A stretch of 64,000 nt of DNA from CAYPEK01 sp964409645 (lineage in GTDB: Bacteria; UBP15; UBA6099). A program made the translations under genes and the position numbers. The DNA lies in NCBI GenBank assembly GCA_964409645.1, contig CAYPEK010000001.1, positions 137,043 through 201,042 of the forward strand, in the 5' to 3' direction. Below the pieces are notes generated by a model. That model did not search any database, was not told where the DNA came from, and was given only the letters and a program-made list of their open reading frames with translations. Below, piece after piece: positions 22,908 to 31,056 of the stretch. The stretch's first letter is position 1; each line of letters begins with the position of its first letter.

Positions 22908-24632
22908 ATGGACAAGATTACGCTCAACATAGACGGTAAGGACGTAACCGTCGATAAGGGGACATCGGTCCTCGAAGCGGCCCGCCAAATCAAGATAAAC
23001 ATTCCGACGCTGTGCTACCTTAAGGATGTGCAGGCGATCGGGGCGTGCCGTATATGCGTGGTCGAGGTCAAGGGCGCGCGCACGCTTCAGGCGGCGTGTG
23101 TGCTTCCGGCGACGGAAGGCATGGTCGTGAAGACGAACACGCAGCTCGTACGCGAGACCCGCAAGATGATCCTCGAGCTGCTGCTCTCGGATCACCGCAT
23201 GGAGTGCCCGACCTGCCCGCGCAGCACTAACTGCGAACTGCAGGCGCTTTCGAAAGATCTCGGCATCGGCGACGTCAAGTACAAGGGCGCATCGGCGCCC
23301 GTTTATACGGACAGCTCGTCGCTGTCGCTGACCCGCGACTCGAGCAAGTGCATCCTGTGCCGCCGCTGCGTCTCGGTCTGTCAGGAGATTCAGAAGGTCG
23401 GCTGCCTGTTCCCGAACAACCGCGGTTTCGAGACCGTGGTCGGCCCGGCGTTCAACGAGATGATCGGCGAAGTGACATGTGTCAACTGCGGGCAGTGCGC
23501 CGCGGTTTGCCCGGTTGCCGCCATCGTCGAGAAGGACGACACGCAGCCGGTTTGGGACGCGATCGCGGACCCGGACAAGTTTGTTGTCGTCCAGACCGCG
23601 CCCGCCATCCGCGCCGCCATCGGCGAGGAATTCGGACTCGAGCCCGGCCACGCGATCACCGGCAAAATGGCTGCCGCGCTGCGCCGCCTCGGCTTCGACC
23701 GAGTTTTCGACACGCAGTTCACGGCCGACCTCACGATCATCGAGGAAGGCAACGAGCTTCTCCAGAGGCTCACAAACAAGGGCACGCTGCCGATGATCAC
23801 GTCGTGCAGCCCCGGATGGATCAAATTCATCGAGCACTTCTACCCCGAACTGCTCCCGCATCTCTCGACATGCAAGTCGCCGCAGCAGATGTTCGGCGCG
23901 GTCGCCAAGACATACGTCGCCGAAAAGCTGAAAGTGGACCCGGCGAAGATGATCGTTGTGTCGATCATGCCGTGCACCGCGAAGAAATTCGAGTGCGACA
24001 GGCCCGAGATGTGCGACAGCGGCTACAAGGACGTGGACTACGTCCTGACGACGCGCGAACTGGCCCGCATGATGAAACAGGGCGGGATCAACCCGCTCGA
24101 ACTCGACGACGAAGATTTCGACGATCCGCTGGGCGAATCGACCGGCGCGGCGACGATCTTCGCGGCCACCGGCGGCGTCATGGAAGCGGCGCTCCGCACG
24201 GTGTACGAAGTCGTCACGAAGCAGGAGCTCCCGTCGCTCGATCTCGAAATGTGCCGCGGCATGGAAGGCGTGAAGGAAGCCACGGTGCAGGTCGGCGATC
24301 TCCCCGTGAAGGTTGCTGTGGCGTCAGGCCTCGGCAACGCCCGCAAGCTGCTCGACAAGATAGTTGACGGCACGGCGGACTATCACTTCATAGAGATCAT
24401 GTGCTGCCCCAGCGGCTGCATCGGCGGCGGCGGACAGCCGATCCCGACAAACTGGGAAATCCGCAACAAACGCGCGAAGGCGATCTACGAGGAAGACAAG
24501 CGGTTGCCGAAACGCAAGTCGCACGAGAACCCGTTCATCACGAAGATTTACGAGGAGTTCCTCAAGGAACCGCTCGGCCACAAGTCGCATGAGTTGCTTC
24601 ACACGAAGTACACGAAGCGCGGAGTAAAATGA
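22908..24632 (+). CDS. hydA: [FeFe] hydrogenase catalytic subunit HydA
   Basis: A 574-residue catalytic subunit of the trimeric, NADH-linked group. In order: [2Fe-2S] domain (C36, C47, C50, C64), His-Cys [4Fe-4S] site (H96, C100, C103, C109), two [4Fe-4S] ferredoxin motifs (148-158 and 191-201), and the H-cluster domain. L1 is TSCSPGW (298-304), L2 IMPCTAKKFE (353-362), L3 EIMCCPSGCIGGGGQP (496-511). The small-subunit-like C-terminal helix region follows (from about 536). All parts needed for H2 turnover are present. GAGGTGAAAG precedes ATG 22908. With HydB and HydC it should couple ferredoxin and NAD(H) to H2; the direction depends on redox state. Confidence 0.95.
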   Translation: MDKITLNIDGKDVTVDKGTSVLEAARQIKINIPTLCYLKDVQAIGACRICVVEVKGARTLQAACVLPATEGMVVKTNTQLVRETRKMILELLLSDHRMECPTCPRSTNCELQALSKDLGIGDVKYKGASAPVYTDSSSLSLTRDSSKCILCRRCVSVCQEIQKVGCLFPNNRGFETVVGPAFNEMIGEVTCVNCGQCAAVCPVAAIVEKDDTQPVWDAIADPDKFVVVQTAPAIRAAIGEEFGLEPGHAITGKMAAALRRLGFDRVFDTQFTADLTIIEEGNELLQRLTNKGTLPMITSCSPGWIKFIEHFYPELLPHLSTCKSPQQMFGAVAKTYVAEKLKVDPAKMIVVSIMPCTAKKFECDRPEMCDSGYKDVDYVLTTRELARMMKQGGINPLELDDEDFDDPLGESTGAATIFAATGGVMEAALRTVYEVVTKQELPSLDLEMCRGMEGVKEATVQVGDLPVKVAVASGLGNARKLLDKIVDGTADYHFIEIMCCPSGCIGGGGQPIPTNWEIRNKRAKAIYEEDKRLPKRKSHENPFITKIYEEFLKEPLGHKSHELLHTKYTKRGVK

Positions 24633-24667
24633 TATGATTTAAACGGCGGCGCCGGCAGAGTGCGCGG

Positions 24668-24685
24668 AAGTGAATTATTTCACAA
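24668..24685. promoter_or_regulatory. Rex-like operator between hydA and hydG
   Basis: AAGTGAATTATTTCACAA: the right half is perfect and the left half differs from TTGTGAA only at its first two bases, with the correct 4-base spacer. It lies 36 bases after the hydA stop and about 190 before hydG. A -10-like TAAATA at 24718 follows it, without a clear -35. Confidence 0.6.
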
Positions 24686-24749
24686 CACGTGGAACATTTC
24701 CGGCCGCACACACTGTTAAATATAGTGGTTGCGTGATGCAGCCGCGGGC

Positions 24750-24812
24750 GACGTCGATAAAGAGCCGGGAGGCGGCCTCTTCTGACGTCCGTTCTCCCGG
24801 CACTTTTATTTT
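24750..24812 (+). terminator. Terminator with an alternative upstream fold, ahead of hydG
   Basis: GCCGGGAG (24764-24771) pairs with CTCCCGGC (24794-24801), followed by ACTTTTATTTTAC. The same 5' strand can pair instead within a longer fold: GACGTC (24750-24755) with GACGTC (24784-24789), enclosing AAGAG (24760-24764) with CTCTT (24777-24781). The two folds exclude each other, so this could be a plain hydA terminator or an attenuator for hydG. Confidence 0.55.
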
Positions 24813-24860
24813 ACGGACCGGCCGGATAGACCGATCTTAGGAAGGCAAGGTATTGTTATC

Positions 24861-26243
24861 ATGGCTGGATTCATCGATGAGGGGCGAATATTCTCCGCCC
24901 TCGAAAAAACCGCGAACCCCGATCAAAAACAGGTCGCGGACGTGATTGCAAAAGCGAAAGAAATGAAGGGCCTTTCGCTCGACGAAACGGCGGTTCTGCT
25001 TCAGGCCGAAAGCGGCGATCTGGTTGAAAGCATTTTTGACACCGCCCGCGAGGTGAAGCTCGGCATCTACGGCAAACGGCTGGTGCTCTTCGCCCCGATC
25101 TACGTTTCAAACCTCTGCCACAACAGTTGTCTCTATTGCGCATTCCGGAAGGAAAACAAAGACCTCAAGCGCAGGGCGCTGACCACGGACGAACTGAAAG
25201 AGGAAGTCAAAATCCTCGAGGACATGGGCCACAAGCGGGTGCTTCTCGTTTACGGCGAAGCCTCCGGGATTAAATATATCGTCGATACGGTTGAGGCCGC
25301 CTATTCCGTGAAATCCGGAAAGGGAGAGATGAGGCGCGTCAACGTCAATCTCGCGCCGCTGTCGGTCGAGGATTTCAAGACCGTCAAGGCGACGAACATC
25401 GGCACGTATCAGTGCTTTCAGGAGACGTACCACCTCGATACTTATCACAAAATGCACCCGGCCGGAAAGAAGGCCGACTACGAGTGGCGACTTTACGCGC
25501 TCGACCGCGCGCAGGAGGGCGGCATAGACGACGTCGCGATGGGCGCGCTGTTTGGTCTCTACGACTGGAAATTCGAGATACTTGCGATGCACCAGCACGC
25601 GGCGCACCTCGACGAGGTGTACGGCGTCGGCCCGCACACGATCTCGTTCCCGAGGATCGAGCCGGCGCAGAACTCGGACATCGCGGATCATCCGCCGTAC
25701 GAGCTCGGCGACCACGACTTCAAGCGCGCGGTGGCGATCACCCGCCTCATGGTTCCTTACACGGGCATGATTATGTCAACGCGCGAAACCGCGGAGATGC
25801 GGCGTGAACTGTTCGACCTCGGCGTCTCGCAGATCAGCGCGGGTTCCCGCGTGCATCCCGGCGGCTATAAGGACGCGCGCGAGCACGCGCCGGAGATGGA
25901 GCAGTTCACTGTCGGCGACACGCGACCGCTCGACGAGGTCATTTACGACATCGCAACGATGGGCTACGTGCCGAGCTTCTGCACGGGCTGCTACCGCCTC
26001 GGCCGCACGGGTCAGGATTTCATGGAGCTTGCGAAACCGGGACTGATCAAGGAGTTCTGCCTGCCGAATGCGCTTTGCACGTTCATGGAATATCTCGAAG
26101 ACTACGCATCGCCGCAGACACGCGAAGCCGGCCTCAAGACGATTGAGGAACAGCTCAAGGACATCCCGACGGACACCCGGACCGCGGAGACTGTGGAACG
26201 GCTGAAAAAGATTCAGTCCGGCGAGCGCGATCTGTATTTTTAG
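24861..26243 (+). CDS. hydG: HydG, radical SAM tyrosine lyase for H-cluster assembly
   Basis: A 460-residue maturase. The radical SAM motif is CHNSCLYC (C86, C90, C93). The auxiliary cluster motif near the end is complete: CTGC at 374-377 and C400 in KEFCLPNAL. HydG splits tyrosine to give the CO and CN- ligands of the H-cluster diiron unit, carried on an Fe(CO)2CN-cysteine synthon. ATG 24861 follows a GGAAGGCAAGG stretch. Placed directly after hydA and the second Rex-like site, it is likely expressed with the hydrogenase. Length is normal. Confidence 0.96.
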   Translation: MAGFIDEGRIFSALEKTANPDQKQVADVIAKAKEMKGLSLDETAVLLQAESGDLVESIFDTAREVKLGIYGKRLVLFAPIYVSNLCHNSCLYCAFRKENKDLKRRALTTDELKEEVKILEDMGHKRVLLVYGEASGIKYIVDTVEAAYSVKSGKGEMRRVNVNLAPLSVEDFKTVKATNIGTYQCFQETYHLDTYHKMHPAGKKADYEWRLYALDRAQEGGIDDVAMGALFGLYDWKFEILAMHQHAAHLDEVYGVGPHTISFPRIEPAQNSDIADHPPYELGDHDFKRAVAITRLMVPYTGMIMSTRETAEMRRELFDLGVSQISAGSRVHPGGYKDAREHAPEMEQFTVGDTRPLDEVIYDIATMGYVPSFCTGCYRLGRTGQDFMELAKPGLIKEFCLPNALCTFMEYLEDYASPQTREAGLKTIEEQLKDIPTDTRTAETVERLKKIQSGERDLYF

Positions 26244-26300
26244 AAGCATGAAAACCTTTTTGAAAAAAGGTTTTCAAACTTTCTAAAAACTTTAGTGGCG
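26244..26300 (+). repeat. AAAACCTTTTTTGAAAAAAAGG repeat, copy 1
   Basis: Starts right after the hydG stop. An A/T-rich hairpin (GAAAACCTTTTT with AAAAGGTTTTC) followed by CAAACTTTC and AACTTTAGTGGCGGG. Longer copies occur at 45496 and 57835, also just downstream of genes. Confidence 0.7.
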
Positions 26301-26331
26301 GGCCACAAGAGTTTTTACAAGAAAGGGATTT

Positions 26332-26367
26332 AAAAATCGCAGCAAACTGTTTGTTGCGATTTTTTTT
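26332..26367 (+). terminator. Rho-independent terminator after hydG
   Basis: A 15-position stem, 26332-26346 against 26350-26364, with one G-T pair and a 3-base loop, ending in eight Ts. It is the strongest terminator of the region. Confidence 0.88.
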
Positions 26368-26449
26368 GGGACGAACAGCCGCGCTTTTCGCAAGTGTGGA
26401 CATCTTCGTGTAAAATATTGGATGTGAGAATCTAACAGGGATACGACAA

Positions 26450-27688
26450 ATGGAAAGCACACCAAAGGGGTTCAGGCTGCACATCGGGATTTTCGGGCGT
26501 CGGAACGCGGGTAAGTCGAGTCTGCTGAACGCGATCACGCGGCAGCAGGTGTCGATCGTGTCCGAGCAGCCGGGGACGACGACGGACCCGGTGGAAAAGC
26601 CGATGGAGCTGCTTCCGCTCGGCCCGGTTCTCTTCATCGACACGGCCGGGATCGACGACACGGGAGCGCTCGGCGAGCAGCGTGTTGCCAAAACGCGACA
26701 GGCGTTTGACCGCACCGAGCTCGGCGTAATCGTCTGCCCGGCGGGCGAGTGGGGCGAGTTCGAGGAGGCGCTTCTCAAGGAATTGAAGGAGCGCGGTATT
26801 CCCATCGTCGCGGTGTTCAATAAGACGGATATCGCGCCGCCGGACCGGCGGATCACCGATCGCCTCGCGGCGGAAAAGGTCGCGGTTGCCCTGACATCGG
26901 CGGCGACGGGTGAGGGGATTCTCGACTTCCGGCAGGCGCTTCTCGATTCGGCGCCGGAGGAGTTTGTGAACAACCCGAGCATCCTCGGCGACCTCGTGGG
27001 CGCTGGCGAGATGGCGGTGCTGGTGGTGCCGATCGACAAGGAGGCGCCTAAGGGGCGGCTCATTCTTCCGCAGGTGCAGTCGATACGCGATCTTCTGGAC
27101 AACGACGCGTACTGCATGGTTGTGAAAGAGCGCGAGCTGCGGAGCGCGCTCGACAGCCTGAAGCGGCCGCCGAAGATTGTCGTGACGGACTCGCAGGCGT
27201 TTCTGAAGGTTGCCGCGGACACGCCGCCGGAAATTCTGATGACGTCGTTCTCGATTCTGTTCGCGCGCTTCAAGGGCGATCTGATCGAGCAGGTACGCGG
27301 CGCGCTGACGATCGAGACGCTACGGCCGGGCGACCGCGTGCTTGTCGCGGAGTCGTGCTCGCACCACCCGATCACGGACGACATTGGCCGCGTGAAAATC
27401 CCGCGATGGCTCACGCAATATGTCGGAGGGAAAATCGAGTTCGTTCACGTTCAGGGACACGACTTCCCGGAGGACCTTTCGCCGTATAAAGTCGTGATCC
27501 ACTGCGGCGGCTGCATGTGGAACCGGCGCGAGATGCTGTCTCGGATATTGAAGTGCCGCCGCGCGGGAGTGCCGATCACAAACTATGGGCTCACGATCGC
27601 CTACTCGCTCGGCATATTTGCGCGGGCGCTCGAACCGTTCCCGGCAGCGCTCGATGTCTATCGTGAATCGCTGAAAAACAAGAAGTAG
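26450..27688 (+). CDS. hydF: HydF, H-cluster maturation GTPase and scaffold
   Basis: A 412-residue protein. The N-terminal GTPase domain has the P-loop GRRNAGKSSLL (16-26), DTAG (64-67) and NKTD (124-127). The C-terminal scaffold domain carries the [4Fe-4S] ligands C303 and H305 (ESCSHHP) and HCGGC with C352 and C355. HydF receives the diiron precursor and delivers it to HydA. It lies between hydG and hydE with its own upstream gap and terminator, so it probably has its own promoter. Confidence 0.95.
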   Translation: MESTPKGFRLHIGIFGRRNAGKSSLLNAITRQQVSIVSEQPGTTTDPVEKPMELLPLGPVLFIDTAGIDDTGALGEQRVAKTRQAFDRTELGVIVCPAGEWGEFEEALLKELKERGIPIVAVFNKTDIAPPDRRITDRLAAEKVAVALTSAATGEGILDFRQALLDSAPEEFVNNPSILGDLVGAGEMAVLVVPIDKEAPKGRLILPQVQSIRDLLDNDAYCMVVKERELRSALDSLKRPPKIVVTDSQAFLKVAADTPPEILMTSFSILFARFKGDLIEQVRGALTIETLRPGDRVLVAESCSHHPITDDIGRVKIPRWLTQYVGGKIEFVHVQGHDFPEDLSPYKVVIHCGGCMWNRREMLSRILKCRRAGVPITNYGLTIAYSLGIFARALEPFPAALDVYRESLKNKK

Positions 27689-27702
27689 CGAATCGGATGT
27701 GT

Positions 27703-27730
27703 CCCCCCCACAAGTTTAGGGGCGGCACAA
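27703..27730 (+). repeat. CCCC-ACAAGTTT-GGGG repeat
   Basis: CCCCCCACAAGTTTAGGGGC then GGCACAA; a cleaner copy with a 9-bp stem lies at 38717-38745. Confidence 0.6.
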
Positions 27731-27742
27731 ATGGATAACATA

Positions 27743-27768
27743 CGTAGGGGCACGTTGCACGTGCCCGG
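27743..27768. repeat. GGGCACGT-TGC-ACGTGCCC palindrome
   Basis: A perfect 8-bp stem at 27748-27766 inside a dispersed repeat (GTAGGGGCACGTTGCACGTG) also present at 44200, 44419, 45571 and 48972. Confidence 0.75.
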
Positions 27769-27785
27769 CATAACGGAAGAAATAA

Positions 27786-28784
27786 ATGACACGCGACGAA
27801 ATCATTGGCTGGCTCGAAGAGGACGACCCGCGTAAGCTGGAAGATATTTACGCGGAAGCGGACGCCGTTCGCCGCGCGACAGTCGGCGACGAGGTTCACA
27901 TCCGCGCGCTGGTCGAAATATCGAATCACTGCGCGCGCGACTGTTATTACTGCGGATTGCGGCGGGATAACACAGTGCTGAAACGCTACAGGATGACGCA
28001 GGATGAAATTCTGGAGTGCGTGCGCGCCGCGTCTGCGCGTGGAAGAAAGACTATGGTGTTGCAATCCGGCGAGGATCCGAAGCTGACGCCGGAATGGGTG
28101 GCGGAACTCTTACGCAGAATCAAGAATGAAACCGACATTGCGGTGACGCTGTCGCTCGGCGAATATACGCGTGATGGATATGCCGAGATGAAGGCGGCGG
28201 GAGCGGACCGCTATCTTCTGAAACAGGAAACGGTGAACCCGGAACTTTATGCGAAGCTGCATCCCGACATGAAGGTGGAGAACCGCATCCGGTGCCTCGA
28301 ATGGCTGATCGAGCTTGGCTTTCAGACCGGCTCCGGCATGATGATCGGACTGCCCGGCCAGACGGCGGAAGTTATCGCCGCCGACATCCTGTTCATAAAG
28401 AAGATGCAGTTCGACATGTGCGGAATCGGGCCGTTCATTCCGAACCCGGACACGCCGATGGCGGCGGATGCGCAGGGCGCGCTCGATATGACGCTGAAGG
28501 CGGTAGCGCTCACCCGGATTGCCGTTCCGCATCTTCTGATGCCGGCGACGACAGCAGCCGGAACGGTGGACCCCGACGGCCGCAGGCGCGCGCTTCTCTG
28601 CGGCGCAAACGTGATTATGCCGAACGCCACGCCGTTGAAGTATCGCGCGCTTTACAACATCTATCCCAACAGGCAGGGGATAGACGACGCGGAAGTTGAC
28701 TCGATGGAGCGGATCGGCGAACTGCTGAAATCAATCGGCAGGACAATCTCCGACGGCTACGGCCACAGCTACAAGAAAAAATAA
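27786..28784 (+). CDS. hydE: HydE, radical SAM H-cluster maturase
   Basis: A 332-residue radical SAM enzyme of the BioB/HydE type. The cluster motif is CARDCYYC (C49, C53, C56), followed by GLRRDN, VLQSGEDP, ETVNPELYAKLHP and SGMMIGLPGQT, all typical of HydE. HydE acts on the product of HydG to build the diiron subcluster before loading on HydF. With hydG and hydF in the same window the maturation set is complete. Start ATG 27786 follows GGAAG. It is close to the next gene (about 70 bases). Confidence 0.93.
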   Translation: MTRDEIIGWLEEDDPRKLEDIYAEADAVRRATVGDEVHIRALVEISNHCARDCYYCGLRRDNTVLKRYRMTQDEILECVRAASARGRKTMVLQSGEDPKLTPEWVAELLRRIKNETDIAVTLSLGEYTRDGYAEMKAAGADRYLLKQETVNPELYAKLHPDMKVENRIRCLEWLIELGFQTGSGMMIGLPGQTAEVIAADILFIKKMQFDMCGIGPFIPNPDTPMAADAQGALDMTLKAVALTRIAVPHLLMPATTAAGTVDPDGRRRALLCGANVIMPNATPLKYRALYNIYPNRQGIDDAEVDSMERIGELLKSIGRTISDGYGHSYKKK

Positions 28785-28853
28785 CAGCGATAACGTTTGC
28801 ACGACGCGAAGCGCCCGTTGACTGCGCGCCGAAAAAACGGCAGAGTTAACGCT

Positions 28854-29825
28854 ATGGGACTGTTTGAAAGAACAGGGATTAAACTTTCGATTCCATACAA
28901 TCACGACATGGCGCTCATAGAGGGCCTCGAACAATTCATTCCCGACATAGAGAACGTTTATTTTCCGCCGCCGCCGGGGATAATGGGAACAGGCAGGCTG
29001 TGGAACGGGCCGGACGGGAGTGAATATGAAACGAGATTGCCGGAGCTGATCTTGGCGGTAAAGGGGCTCGGCGTCCAGCCTGAACTTTTGCTCAACTCGA
29101 TATGGGCGGATGCAAAGGATCGCGGAACGGCAATCGAATTTACCGGGCGGATGGCGGAGCTCGGAGTGGGCCGGGTAATCGCGGCCGATCTCGATTTCGC
29201 GGTTGCGCTCCGCAGGGAATTCCCGGATATGAAGCTGACCGTTTCGTGCGTGGCGTTTGCCCACAATGCGGTGCGTGCCACCTACTGGCGCGATTTCGCC
29301 GGCGCGGACCGGGTTGTAATCGACCCTTCGATCAATAAGAACCTGAGCCGCATCCGCGCGATAGCCGGGCTGGGACTTGAGATCGAATTGATGCCCGCGA
29401 ACTGCTGCATGCCGTGGTGCCCATTTCAGGCGCCGCATTATTTTCTTGTGTCGCGCGAGCTTTCGTGTGCGGAGGGCGGGGGCGGCCACGAAGCATTCTG
29501 CCGTCCGTACCGAACAGCGCCGGAAAACGTATGGCGTCAGTTTCTGTGCGAGGTGGTGCCGGGAGATATTCCGCGCTACGCCGGCATCGTGAATTTCGTT
29601 AAGATCACCGGCCGCGACCATTTCACGAAGGATATTCTGCGCCGCATCGCGCTCTACATCGAATGCGAATCGCGACGCCATCCGGAGTACGGTTACATCG
29701 AACCGCCGGAGGTGTTCGACCTTGTTACGTCATGCGGAGAGTGCACGCTTTGCGGGCGTTGCAGGGAAATCTTCGAAGCGGCAAATCCTTCGTTTAAAGC
29801 GATAATAGAATCGGGCTCCGACTGA
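28854..29825 (+). CDS. Peptidase U32-like TIM-barrel protein of unknown function
   Basis: A 323-residue protein right after hydE. The middle (LLLNSIWADAKDRG, GVGRVIAADLDFAVALRREFP, LTVSCVAFAHN, VVIDPSINKNL, IELMPANCCMPWCP) has the alternating strand-helix pattern and the late Cys cluster of the U32 family (UbiU/UbiV, TrhP/RlhA-like). Cysteines include CCMPWC, a later single Cys, and a terminal CGECTLCGRC, enough for an Fe-S cluster. ATG 28854 is the best start although no ribosome site is clear. Position beside hydE may mean a role linked to Fe-S or hydrogenase biology, but nothing in the sequence proves this. Confidence 0.55.
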   Translation: MGLFERTGIKLSIPYNHDMALIEGLEQFIPDIENVYFPPPPGIMGTGRLWNGPDGSEYETRLPELILAVKGLGVQPELLLNSIWADAKDRGTAIEFTGRMAELGVGRVIAADLDFAVALRREFPDMKLTVSCVAFAHNAVRATYWRDFAGADRVVIDPSINKNLSRIRAIAGLGLEIELMPANCCMPWCPFQAPHYFLVSRELSCAEGGGGHEAFCRPYRTAPENVWRQFLCEVVPGDIPRYAGIVNFVKITGRDHFTKDILRRIALYIECESRRHPEYGYIEPPEVFDLVTSCGECTLCGRCREIFEAANPSFKAIIESGSD

Positions 29826-29873
29826 TTATTCATTAGCTAAACAGCAAAATTATCGAACTGAATCCGGCGTTAA

Positions 29874-29901
29874 TTGACACGCGTCGGCCGAATATTATAC
29901 A
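29874..29901 (+). promoter_or_regulatory. Strong promoter giving a probable leaderless message
   Basis: TTGACA (29874-29879), 16-bp spacer, TATACA (29896-29901). The predicted start site coincides with ATG 29910 within about two bases, and no Shine-Dalgarno sequence exists there. Confidence 0.65.
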
Positions 29902-29909
29902 TTTATCGC

Positions 29910-31037
29910 ATGGAAAGAAAATCAGCGTCACGCATAGTGGGAATACTCGGTGTCCTGCTCGTGATTTTCGGCGCGGCGTGGATGGCGGCGAACAGGAGAG
30001 CGCCGGACGACAGCCTATATTGCGGGCTGTTTTTTTTGTGCGCGGGCGCGGCGGGCGCGGCGGCGCGGAAGAACGGGTTCGTTCAGGGCTTTGTCGTGAC
30101 ATGCGCGTCGATCGCTTTTATATGGATTATCGGCGAGGCGGGCACGAGAATATATATCCGCTCGTATCAGGGAAATTATCTCGGAGAGAGTTTCAGGGAG
30201 GTTTCCAACCCGAAGATCATCTACGAATTCAAGCCGGGAGCAAGGTATGCCGACGGAACGGTCAACAGCAGCGGGTTCTGGGACCGCGAGTTTCCGGAGA
30301 AGAAACCAGCGGGTGTGTACCGGATTGCGGTGCTTGGAGATTCGGTCACCGCGATGGATGAGTTTTACAAGACAATGTATGCGAAGCAACTCGAAAACAT
30401 GCTGAACGCGTGCGGCGCGCCGGTCAGGTACGAAACGCTCAATTTCGGGGTTCCCGGATACAACACGATTCAGGAAGTCGAGACGTTCAGGACGAAAGCT
30501 CTTAAATACGATCCGGACATGGTTGTATTGGGCTATGTGCTCAACGATCCTTATCCCGGGCAGGCACTCGTCCGGATGACTTCCGGCCATTCGAAATTCA
30601 TATCCAACATCGAGCAAAGGAGCCGGATATCCTTCCTTTTCAGGCGGCGGTTCGGGAATTATGTCGAAGACTCGCTTGCGGCGATGCACAGCGATCCGGA
30701 GGCGTGGGACACGGTTGTGGTGCGCGGCTTCAAAGAGCTTAAGAAGCTAACTGAGGATAAGAAGATTCCGGTGGTCGTTGTAATATTTCCGTTGCTGAAC
30801 AGCTTCGACAGTCCTGTCTCCGAAGCGATTTACAAAAAGGTTGCGGCGGAGGCCCGGCGAAACGGCTTCGAAGCGATAATTCTTCTGCCGGCATTTAAAA
30901 AAGGACACACTTCGAAGGATATAATAAGGCATCCGTCGGACATCATGCATCCGAATATCATAGGGCACAAAATAGCCGGGGAACAGATTTATTCGCGAAT
31001 GAGTAAATACTGGAAGTGCGGATCGGCCGGCAGATGA
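29910..31037 (+). CDS. Membrane-anchored SGNH/GDSL hydrolase
   Basis: A 375-residue protein. Three hydrophobic segments lie in the first 90 residues (VGILGVLLVIFGAAWMAA, then LYCGLFFLCAGAAGAA, then FVVTCASIAFIWIIGEA), so it is anchored in the membrane. The rest is an SGNH domain: IAVLGDSVTAMDE with the nucleophile Ser, FGVPGYNTIQE, VVLGYVLNDP with the Asn, and the catalytic pair in PSDIMHPNIIGH. Such proteins often move or remove acyl groups on glycans or lipids. ATG 29910 is chosen because of its promoter and the signal-like start. It is convergent with the next gene. Confidence 0.8.
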   Translation: MERKSASRIVGILGVLLVIFGAAWMAANRRAPDDSLYCGLFFLCAGAAGAAARKNGFVQGFVVTCASIAFIWIIGEAGTRIYIRSYQGNYLGESFREVSNPKIIYEFKPGARYADGTVNSSGFWDREFPEKKPAGVYRIAVLGDSVTAMDEFYKTMYAKQLENMLNACGAPVRYETLNFGVPGYNTIQEVETFRTKALKYDPDMVVLGYVLNDPYPGQALVRMTSGHSKFISNIEQRSRISFLFRRRFGNYVEDSLAAMHSDPEAWDTVVVRGFKELKKLTEDKKIPVVVVIFPLLNSFDSPVSEAIYKKVAAEARRNGFEAIILLPAFKKGHTSKDIIRHPSDIMHPNIIGHKIAGEQIYSRMSKYWKCGSAGR

Positions 31038-31056
31038 CCGGCGCGTGCGCCGGGCG

